From contig CAZFXS010000006.1 in assembly GCA_964523395.1 (NCBI GenBank), positions 169,661 to 233,660 on the forward strand: a stretch of 64,000 bases of DNA, given 5' to 3'. Source of the DNA: JANYJZ01 sp964523395. GTDB lineage: Bacteria; Bacteroidota; Ignavibacteria; UBA10030; SZUA-254. Below are positions 17,015 to 23,749 of this stretch, piece by piece. Made by a program: the position numbers and the translations under genes. The first letter of the stretch is position 1, and each line of letters starts with the position of its first letter. The notes under the pieces are model-generated. The model was not told the origin of the DNA. It worked only from the letters and a program-made list of their open reading frames with translations, and searched no databases.

Positions 17015-18403
17015 CTACTTGATTTTTTCCTCTACGAGGTATACGGTATTTTCTTTTGTCGCGAGGTAGTGAAAGGTTGTGGGAGAATCAAAAATAATTT
17101 TCCCACCCTTTTGAGTCAGAATAAGATCATACCTGGGTCCGGGAATACCATCGACAAACAATGATATATTCCCTCCCGTCGATGCGACATACGCTACATG
17201 TTTTCCATCCGGACTGAACGCCAATGTTCCTTCGGAAATAAACTGTACTGGGGCATATTCTTTTTCATTTACGACAATGACCCACTCGTCTCCCTTCCGA
17301 GCAAAATACGCAACGCGGTCTCCGTTAGGACTAAACACCGGATTTCCTTCGGGAATGCCGTCATACTTCGCGTGTTCCTTCCCGTCAATTACCAGATATT
17401 GTTTATCGCCGGAGATCGCGACAAAGGCAAGCTGTTTTCCGTCAGGACTGAACCGTATTGTTGATACCCCGATATTTTCGTAGAATCCGTTTTTTTTGCT
17501 GTTGACAATCACAGTCCACTTTTCCTTATCTCTTGCCATATACGCGAACCGTTTACTGTCATTGCTGAACTTCAAACTTTGTTCAGCAATATTCGTGTAT
17601 GATGCCCCTGCCTTTCCATCAAACACAATAAACGCTTTCTCATCTTTACCGGCGGTGTATGCAACATGTTTGCTGTCTGGGCTGAACAGAGGAACAACAT
17701 CCGGGTTGGTGATAAACTGCGAATGCTTTTTACCGTCAACTACTGCGTTTGCCACACCGTTTGTGTAACCGACATAGGCAAAGCGTTTGCTGTCGGGACT
17801 AAACTGTAACGTCGTGCCGTCAATATTTTCAAAAGGAATGCCCTCTTTACCGTCGATTACCACAAAAAAGTCGCCGCCTCGTTTTGCTATATAGGCTAAC
17901 CGTTTGCTGTCGGGACTAAAGACAGGCCCTCTGATACCGATCCCGTCATATTTTTTCAATTCCTTTCCATCAACGACGACAAATTGCCTGTCTTCTATTC
18001 TCGCGACATACGCCATACGCTTGCCGTTCGGGCTGAAAACAGGATCTGTACCGAGTCCATCATAGGATTTCCCCTCAACTCCATCTGCAACAACCAGGAA
18101 TTTCACCCCCGCTTTCGCAAGATACGCGCTCTTTTTGCCGTCAGGACTATAGACTATCCCGCCGCTTCCGATCCCGTCGTATTCTTTTTGCTTAACCCCC
18201 TGAATAACCGCAAACTGTTTCATATCGCGGGAGGCTACATAGGAAACTTTTCTCGAGTCTGGGCTCTCACTGAGTGATTCTTTTATCACAGTTGTTGTAT
18301 CGATGACAACGATAGATTTTTCCGAGACAACAGTCCGTTGCCCGAATACACTATACTGAGACATGAAGAGAAAAATAAATACACCAACACAAAACCTTGT
18401 CAT
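17015..18403 (-). CDS. Secreted PD40/TolB-like beta-propeller protein between xdhA and xdhB
   Basis: A 462-residue protein with an N-terminal signal peptide (FCVGVFIFLFMSQYSVFG, then Q). The rest is about ten tandem repeats of roughly 40 residues with the pattern FSPDGKR-AYVA-KG----VVDGKE---YD-I, the PD40/WD40-like propeller repeat. It has no catalytic residues. The gene stands exactly between the two xanthine dehydrogenase subunit genes (49 nt after xdhA, 26 nt before xdhB), an unusual break in a normally contiguous pair. The repeats are very alike, which suggests recent internal duplication. Export to the periplasm or outer membrane is inferred; a direct role with XdhAB is doubtful because those subunits have no signal peptide. 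Confidence 0.85.
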   Translation of the reverse strand: MTRFCVGVFIFLFMSQYSVFGQRTVVSEKSIVVIDTTTVIKESLSESPDSRKVSYVASRDMKQFAVIQGVKQKEYDGIGSGGIVYSPDGKKSAYLAKAGVKFLVVADGVEGKSYDGLGTDPVFSPNGKRMAYVARIEDRQFVVVDGKELKKYDGIGIRGPVFSPDSKRLAYIAKRGGDFFVVIDGKEGIPFENIDGTTLQFSPDSKRFAYVGYTNGVANAVVDGKKHSQFITNPDVVPLFSPDSKHVAYTAGKDEKAFIVFDGKAGASYTNIAEQSLKFSNDSKRFAYMARDKEKWTVIVNSKKNGFYENIGVSTIRFSPDGKQLAFVAISGDKQYLVIDGKEHAKYDGIPEGNPVFSPNGDRVAYFARKGDEWVIVVNEKEYAPVQFISEGTLAFSPDGKHVAYVASTGGNISLFVDGIPGPRYDLILTQKGGKIIFDSPTTFHYLATKENTVYLVEEKIK

Positions 18404-18451
18404 TGCTGCCCTTTGTTCAATAATAATAATGAATAAACATTTGTTTAAAAT

Positions 18452-19885
18452 TTATTGTGAAGTATCATGCCAGAATTTAAGCAAAAGATTACGCGCTGCG
18501 ACAGATCTCATTTCCGCGCTTCCCCGGGCATCGGTCATGGGAGTAAAGTCACGGTCAATCAGCGGGATCGCTTCTTCGATGTTTTGCCTACTCCATGGTT
18601 TGCCGGTAAGAAATTTTTCCGCAAATGAGGCACGTTTTACCCTGTCAGCCGTGCCGCCATATGCAAGAACAATTTCAATTACAGTACCGTTGTTGTCTCT
18701 GTTCAAACTAAACCCGCCGCTCACTGTGGAAATATCCAAATCTTTCCGTTTCGATACTTTATAAGATTTCACAATGTTGCCGGGACCAGGCTTGGCAAGG
18801 TGAACTGCAACAACAAGTTCGTCTCTTTTTCTGACAGTCTTTCTATACCCTGACACAAATTCGCTCATGAGAATCCGGCGGTGACCATTCATTCCTTCCA
18901 GAAGAATAATTGCCTTGTACGCTATGAGAACTGGCAACAAGTCGCCGATGGGAGAAGCGGTTCCTAGATTTCCTCCAAGAGTAGCAAGGTTCCGTATCTG
19001 CTGAGAGCCGAACACGGAAAGAATGTTATAGAGGGCGGGAAATTCGGCTTGCGCTTTCTCTTTAACAGTGTTTAGATTCGCTCCTGCACCAAGTTCCAGA
19101 ACATTATCTTTGCTCACACATTGTTTTAATTCCTTAATTCCGGAAATATCAATAATCGTCCCAAGTATTTCATGACGTTTGGTAACCCGTAATGCGATAT
19201 CTGTTGCACCGTTAATGACAATAGCATCCCGGTGAAGATGCAGAAGCGATAATGCTTCTCCGGTTGTTACGGGACGAAAATATGATTGGCTAAGAGCACG
19301 AAGAGCCAGAGAACGCTGTTGTAACGTTCGCAGTTGGCGAATAGTTTCATCTTCAGTTTTTGAAAACTGATCCTTCCCTTCATGGATACACGACTTTGCT
19401 GCTGCTTCAACAATCGGGCGATAACCGGTACAACGGCAAAGATTTCCGGTAAGCGCGTCATCGATAAGATCCGATGCTGGGTTATTGTGATTTTTATAAA
19501 GGGAAAAAAGAGACATGATAAATCCCGGCGTGCAAAATCCGCACTGACTTCCGCCGGTCTCGACCATAGCTTGCTGTACAGGGTGGAGATGGTTATCGTC
19601 TGCAATATTTTCGACGGTAATTAGCTGTTTCCCATCGAGCATGGGAAGAAACATTAAGCAGGAATCTATGGAAGAATACCGAAGCGCACCTTTCTCATCT
19701 AACTCGCCGACAACACAGGTGCAGGCTCCGCAATCACCTTCCGCACAACCTTCTTTCACGCCTTTGTGCGCAGATAAACTGCGAAGGTATTGAAGAACAG
19801 TCGTCGTGGGAGACAGATCCGCGCCCCTTTGAAAATCTATCTCGACAACTTTTCCGTCTAATATGAATGAAACCGATGAGTGCAT
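18452..19885 (-). CDS. xdhA: Xanthine dehydrogenase small subunit XdhA (2x[2Fe-2S] and FAD)
   Basis: Electron-transfer subunit of xanthine dehydrogenase. The 477 residues contain, in order: a plant-type ferredoxin domain with C47, C52, C55 and C76; a second helical [2Fe-2S] domain with C115, C118, C150 and C152 (QCGFCTPG and NLCRCTGYRPI); and an FAD domain (about 200-360) with NLATLGGNLGTASPIGDLLP; then a CO-dehydrogenase flavoprotein C-terminal domain. This is the fused Fe-S/FAD layout of two-subunit enzymes. It starts 14 nt after the upstream amidohydrolase. Partner XdhB lies beyond the PD40 gene. Confidence 0.95.
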   Translation of the reverse strand: MHSSVSFILDGKVVEIDFQRGADLSPTTTVLQYLRSLSAHKGVKEGCAEGDCGACTCVVGELDEKGALRYSSIDSCLMFLPMLDGKQLITVENIADDNHLHPVQQAMVETGGSQCGFCTPGFIMSLFSLYKNHNNPASDLIDDALTGNLCRCTGYRPIVEAAAKSCIHEGKDQFSKTEDETIRQLRTLQQRSLALRALSQSYFRPVTTGEALSLLHLHRDAIVINGATDIALRVTKRHEILGTIIDISGIKELKQCVSKDNVLELGAGANLNTVKEKAQAEFPALYNILSVFGSQQIRNLATLGGNLGTASPIGDLLPVLIAYKAIILLEGMNGHRRILMSEFVSGYRKTVRKRDELVVAVHLAKPGPGNIVKSYKVSKRKDLDISTVSGGFSLNRDNNGTVIEIVLAYGGTADRVKRASFAEKFLTGKPWSRQNIEEAIPLIDRDFTPMTDARGSAEMRSVAARNLLLKFWHDTSQ

Positions 19886-19899
19886 ATATTAACAGTGCA

Positions 19900-21225
19900 T
19901 TACATTCGTTGAAGCAGGTTGCGACATTCTTTCTGTGCGGTAGCTACGACTTTATGCTGATCAATGGAGGTAAATTCCGTGTTACGGTAAATCCATTTAC
20001 CGTCAATCATCACCGACTGAACATTTTCAGGACATGCCGAATAGACAACCGATGAGTAAAGATTTTCTTGATATACCACCGGATCCCAGACATGCTGAAG
20101 GTCGAGTAAAACAATATCGGCTTTTTTGCCGGCCTCAAGTGATCCGATTTCTTTGTCAAGCCTCAAAGCTTTTGCCCCGTGACGAGTTGCCATTTCAAAC
20201 ACCATCTTTGCAGGCATCGATGTCGGCCCATAGCGCGGTTTCTGGAGGAGCGATGCCAGCCGCATCTCCTGAAACATGTTCAGAGTATTATTGCATGGGG
20301 CTCCATCCGCACCAAGACTGACATTGACTTTCTTCTGAACCAATCCCTGCACATCAGCAATTCCGGAACCTAACTTCAAATTTGATGACGGGCAATGCGA
20401 CACACTTGTCGAGGTGGATGCAAGAAGGTCAACTTCATGATCCGAAAGATGAATACAATGTGCCAAACATGATCGTTCTGATAACAATCCAAGTCCATGA
20501 AGAAATTCGATATTTTCTTTTTTGCACCGCTCCCGAACAGCCTGCACTTCCCCTGTATTCTCCGAAGCATGGGTATGCAACAGCATTCCTTCAAAGGAAT
20601 GTATCATTTCCCTCGTCTCGTTCAGCAAAGCATCAGTGCAGGAGAGAACAAACCGTGGCGCAGCGGCGTAACGCACTCTTCCGTTAAAGGAATTATGCCA
20701 CTGCTCCGCAAGTTTCCGTGTTGATGTAAGAGATTCTTTTGTCGTCTCCTTTAATTTCGGATAAGCGTCATTCATATCCATCATCGCTTTTCCCACAAAT
20801 GCCCGTACGCCGGATTCTCCTACTGCACGAATCACTTCCTCCTCATGGTGAATACTTCCCATATCCAGAATAGTAGTCGTTCCTGACCTGATAAGCTCAG
20901 TCACACCCAATATTGCTGACGCATGCATTGATTCTGCCGAATGGGCGGCTTCAAACGGAAAAATTCTCTGTTGCAGCCAATCGAGTAATTGCAGGTCATC
21001 CGCCATCCCGCGAAATAGCGTTTGACACAGATGAAGATGCGTTTGCACAAACCCCGGAATTGCAACAAGATGGCGGGCATCTACATATTCATGTCCGGAC
21101 CTATCAACATCTTTGGCAGGTATAATGCGGACAATTCTGTTTTGTTCAATCAAAATCGCATAGCTATCATGGATATCGCCTGCGGTATTCCCTGTCAGGA
21201 CTGTCCCTGCATCAATAATTATCAT
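19900..21225 (-). CDS. TrzA/AtzA-type amidohydrolase, probable purine (guanine) deaminase
   Basis: A 441-residue cytoplasmic aminohydrolase. Zinc ligands: HLH (63-65) in PGFVQTHLHLCQ, HTHASEN, an AHCIHL histidine and GADGAP. The LFRG, DLQLLDWLQ and SHCPSSNLKLGSG segments are typical of the branch containing guanine deaminase, 8-oxoguanine deaminase, deoxyadenosine/MTA deaminases and triazine hydrolases. First gene of the xdh operon, 14 nt before xdhA, so conversion of guanine to xanthine for XdhAB is the best guess; adenine-type or 5'-deoxyadenosine deamination cannot be excluded. Confidence 0.82.
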   Translation of the reverse strand: MIIIDAGTVLTGNTAGDIHDSYAILIEQNRIVRIIPAKDVDRSGHEYVDARHLVAIPGFVQTHLHLCQTLFRGMADDLQLLDWLQQRIFPFEAAHSAESMHASAILGVTELIRSGTTTILDMGSIHHEEEVIRAVGESGVRAFVGKAMMDMNDAYPKLKETTKESLTSTRKLAEQWHNSFNGRVRYAAAPRFVLSCTDALLNETREMIHSFEGMLLHTHASENTGEVQAVRERCKKENIEFLHGLGLLSERSCLAHCIHLSDHEVDLLASTSTSVSHCPSSNLKLGSGIADVQGLVQKKVNVSLGADGAPCNNTLNMFQEMRLASLLQKPRYGPTSMPAKMVFEMATRHGAKALRLDKEIGSLEAGKKADIVLLDLQHVWDPVVYQENLYSSVVYSACPENVQSVMIDGKWIYRNTEFTSIDQHKVVATAQKECRNLLQRM

Positions 21226-21280
21226 GCTGTGAGAAGAAAATGCGGAAATCTAATGTGAGTTATTGCCTGTAAACTTAAGC

Positions 21281-21308
21281 AATATAGCAAATGAATGGAG
21301 AATTTCAA
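21281..21308 (-). promoter_or_regulatory. Sigma70-like promoter of the amidohydrolase-xdhA-PD40-xdhB operon
   Basis: Minus-strand -35 TTGAAA (21303-21308) and -10 TATATT (21281-21286) with a 16-nt spacer, 55 nt upstream of the amidohydrolase ATG. Confidence 0.55.
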
Positions 21309-21329
21309 CAAAATGAAGGTACATCAGGG

Positions 21330-21372
21330 AGAAGTAAGCGGAGAACGGAATAACAGCGGACAGCGTGTTGAT
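21330..21372. repeat. CGGAGAACGGA / ACAGCGGACAG repeat
   Basis: Degenerate short-period repeat (GCGGAGAACGGAATAACAGC then GGACAGCG). The same wording, ACGGATAAC then GGACAGCGGACA, occurs in the GH38 signal-peptide region at 36590-36624. Confidence 0.5.
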
Positions 21373-21381
21373 AATAGGATT

Positions 21382-21522
21382 CTATCGTTGAGGATAAGTC
21401 ACATCGTATTCCCCTGCATTTACTCTTTTCTTGATTAAGAAAAACAAGTAAATGAAATACATGAGACATACCGACGCAAAACTTATCGCATTGTATACAA
21501 TAAATTCGGTCACGCCGGACAT
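21382..21522 (-). CDS. Possible small membrane protein, 46 aa
   Basis: An ATG-initiated 46-codon frame, found by reading the minus strand directly. It encodes one hydrophobic segment (residues 7-30, rich in F, I, L, V and Y) followed by a basic KKR and a polar tail ending in YPQR. The hydrophobic-then-positive layout is that of a single-pass membrane peptide. I see no Shine-Dalgarno before the ATG, and the frame is open for 14 further codons upstream. It could be a true small protein or the remnant end of a larger membrane gene. No family is recognised. Confidence 0.35.
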   Translation of the reverse strand: MSGVTEFIVYNAISFASVCLMYFIYLFFLIKKRVNAGEYDVTYPQR

Positions 21523-21657
21523 AATTGACTGCAATATGATAAAAGAATGATCACCAAACCTTGCTTAATTTTTGGAATTTAGAGCCTTCCGCCTCGGGAA
21601 AAAACACTATCATACTTACGCATTTCCTCCTACTTTATGTATGATACATATCACAAA

Positions 21658-23331
21658 TTACTCCCATGTGATTGAATATTCGGGTAAAACGTCTATAGCA
21701 ATATCTTTTACCCGGTCAAGGCTCGATTGCAGTTCCGGAGTCATGTATGTCCATCTATCGAAGAACTCTTTGACTTTAGTGCCATCGCCATTCCCTTCCA
21801 GAATCAGTAATTCAGCCGTAATCTTTTTTACACCCTCGCGGATATTGGCAAAATCCACAGACCACGTTTTTGATTGCTGATCATAACGTATTCCTCCGTT
21901 TTTCCAGAGATAATTCAACTCGACTGCAGCGGCTTTTCCATGGGCTTCATCAAGGCCGAAACGAATTGACCGGAAAAGGCTCCCAAGAAATGAAACATAG
22001 ACTTTCTTCTCCATGGATGTATCAATAACACCTTTATCAATCAGCATCGCCAGTGAATGGAGGCCGGCCATATCGGCTTTATTTTCTTCCAGTCCGTTGT
22101 AGTCCGGACCAATTGAAGCGTTTGCGGCCATGCCCTTATTGGGTCCGACTTTCACCGTTCTCGGGCCTACAGCATGACAAATCTCATGCATAAGCACATC
22201 AAGGAAGAAACCGTAATCGGAAAGATATTCCTGTTGTGAAGGATCAATAAGTTTCATGCTTACAGGCTTGATGATCGTATTAAACCGGGCTTCAAACATA
22301 TTTTTCCAGAATGTCTTTTTTGTACCTTTCTTTTCGTGAACCTCAGGATCATTCGGGAGGTTGGTCGCTACGGCCTGATAACCGGCAGCAGCTTCGCCTT
22401 TTCTGATAATATCCCTGACGATGACAAATTGAGCCGTTAGTCCCTTTACTTCCGATTTGTATTCCTGGGGAATCGGAAGGTTCTCTTCCATTTCTTTCAG
22501 GTACTTTTTATAGATTTCCAGTTTTTGGGATTCTTCCTGATCGATAACTTCGATGCTCGCTTCATACTTTGCTTTCACGCCTTTGATTTCATCCGAATAT
22601 GTTTCGAAGGGGCCGAAGACAATATCAAATGGACTTCCTTCCATATCTATCCAGGCTACATCAGCGTCGAAATAATTATCAGTTTCAAGCGCGTCAGCTT
22701 TCAACGAGAGAAATTTTGAGAACGATGCATTGGCGGTTAATGCCGCACATTCTCTCAGTAATTTTGCCATTGGCGCGACGTACTGTTTGTATTCTTCATG
22801 ATATGGAACTGCCATATATCCGCCTTTGCCATCTTTACGAATGACAGTATAGGGAGACATAAATTTAGCCTGCTCATCCGCGGGGAGTTTATTAACAAAT
22901 GCATCAAACGATTCCGCGGTCATGCCTCTTGGATACAGTTCCTGCCCGGGAGAGTACTCCACATTTCCCATGAATAGCGCATTGTGATTTAACAATTCAT
23001 ATGGACCAGTGTTACGGTTTAACAACGTCAACAATTTTGTCGCGTGTTCATTGTTTGTAATGTTCGCGAGACTGTCGCGAAGATACAATCCGTATTTCGA
23101 GGTTTGTACCCAATACAAAGTATCAAGATACTCTGCCGCCTGTAAAAGTTTTTTTAGAATGAGTTTATCGTTTTCGCTGTACTTACTTGCGTCAAAATTC
23201 ATTTTATACGGTGAATATTGAGCGAGGTATGTATCAATTGGCGAGCTGTTTGTGACAACTGCAGGTTTTTCATTGCATGAGACACTTATGAAAAGACTTA
23301 CTGCGACGAGTACAGATGAGAAGAATTTCAT
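21658..23331 (-). CDS. M49 (dipeptidyl-peptidase III-like) zinc peptidase lipoprotein
   Basis: A 557-residue lipoprotein: residues 1-18 are a signal peptide ending in the lipobox SVSC with C19 lipidated. The zinc site is H382-E-I-C-H386 plus the EENKAD motif (E415/E416), the M49 arrangement. Most DPP III enzymes have a hexapeptide HEXXGH; this one has the pentapeptide HEXXH form known from the Caldithrix abyssi homologue. The GPFETYSDEIKGVKA and PNDPEVHEKKGTKKTF segments are typical of the bacterial DPP3-like family. Likely function: removal of dipeptides from peptides at the cell surface or periplasm. Monocistronic, with an AGAAGGA ribosome-binding site before the ATG. Confidence 0.85.
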   Translation of the reverse strand: MKFFSSVLVAVSLFISVSCNEKPAVVTNSSPIDTYLAQYSPYKMNFDASKYSENDKLILKKLLQAAEYLDTLYWVQTSKYGLYLRDSLANITNNEHATKLLTLLNRNTGPYELLNHNALFMGNVEYSPGQELYPRGMTAESFDAFVNKLPADEQAKFMSPYTVIRKDGKGGYMAVPYHEEYKQYVAPMAKLLRECAALTANASFSKFLSLKADALETDNYFDADVAWIDMEGSPFDIVFGPFETYSDEIKGVKAKYEASIEVIDQEESQKLEIYKKYLKEMEENLPIPQEYKSEVKGLTAQFVIVRDIIRKGEAAAGYQAVATNLPNDPEVHEKKGTKKTFWKNMFEARFNTIIKPVSMKLIDPSQQEYLSDYGFFLDVLMHEICHAVGPRTVKVGPNKGMAANASIGPDYNGLEENKADMAGLHSLAMLIDKGVIDTSMEKKVYVSFLGSLFRSIRFGLDEAHGKAAAVELNYLWKNGGIRYDQQSKTWSVDFANIREGVKKITAELLILEGNGDGTKVKEFFDRWTYMTPELQSSLDRVKDIAIDVLPEYSITWE

Positions 23332-23423
23332 TGATAATTCCTTCTTAAAGCTGTGATTAAACCGTTTCGTAATTACTGATAGTAAAGCTATTCCAGAATG
23401 AGTTCAGAGTTCGTTCTTCATAA

Positions 23424-23459
23424 ACAAAAACTCCCATCCTGATTTCTCAAAATGGGAGC
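23424..23459 (-). terminator. Rho-independent terminator of tRNA-Asn
   Basis: Minus-strand hairpin with 7-bp arms CTCCCAT (23452-23458) and ATGGGAG (23431-23437), followed by a T5 tract. It lies 10 nt beyond the tRNA 3' end. Confidence 0.75.
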
Positions 23460-23467
23460 TATATGCG

Positions 23468-23539
23468 CTCCACAGGCAGGGCTCGAACCTGCAACCCTCC
23501 GGTTAACAGCCGGATGCTCTACCATTGAGCTACTGTGGA
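23468..23539 (-). tRNA. tRNA-Asn (GTT)
   Basis: A 72-nt cloverleaf on the minus strand. The acceptor stem pairs TCCACAG (5') with CTGTGGA (3') with discriminator G; the D arm contains AGCTCAATGGTAGAGC; the anticodon loop CTGTTAA gives GTT; the T arm contains GGTTCGAGCC. CCA is not encoded. It has its own promoter (23616-23644) and terminator (23424-23459). Confidence 0.96.
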
Positions 23540-23615
23540 ATGTGTCACAACTATTGGGTTTTTGCTTTTGCAGATTTACTTCGGAGATGACATCTCGTGG
23601 TAAAAAAGGTCGGAT

Positions 23616-23644
23616 AATATAGGAAAATCTGTCAAGAATGTCAA
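23616..23644 (-). promoter_or_regulatory. Promoter of tRNA-Asn
   Basis: Minus-strand -35 TTGACA (23639-23644, perfect consensus) and -10 TATATT (23616-23621) with a 17-nt spacer. It leaves a leader of about 70 nt before the tRNA. Confidence 0.7.
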
Positions 23645-23655
23645 TGACGGGCGTC

Positions 23656-23684
23656 TTGACTAATCTTCCTGTTTTAGCTATATT
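23656..23684 (+). promoter_or_regulatory. Promoter of clpC
   Basis: -35 TTGACT (23656-23661) and -10 TATATT (23679-23684) with a 17-nt spacer, 65 nt before the clpC ATG. Divergent from the tRNA-Asn promoter; the two -35 boxes are only 11 nt apart. No CtsR- or CIRCE-like operator is evident. Confidence 0.65.
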
Positions 23685-23749
23685 GCTAAAGAACTTTATC
23701 AATCTGCCATCAAGCAGGTTGTTTTTAAACACTTTAGATAGGGACAAGA

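Larger units (their letters stand above)
21226..21657. other. Intergenic region between the xdh operon and the M49 peptidase
   Basis: This 432-nt gap holds the xdh operon promoter (21281-21308), a repeat stretch (21330-21372) and a possible 46-codon membrane ORF (21382-21522). Nothing recognisable remains in 21523-21657. Confidence 0.6.

Noticed and set aside
23418..23747. Minus-strand ORF over the tRNA-Asn region
   Set aside because: It reads through the tRNA, its terminator and both promoters.
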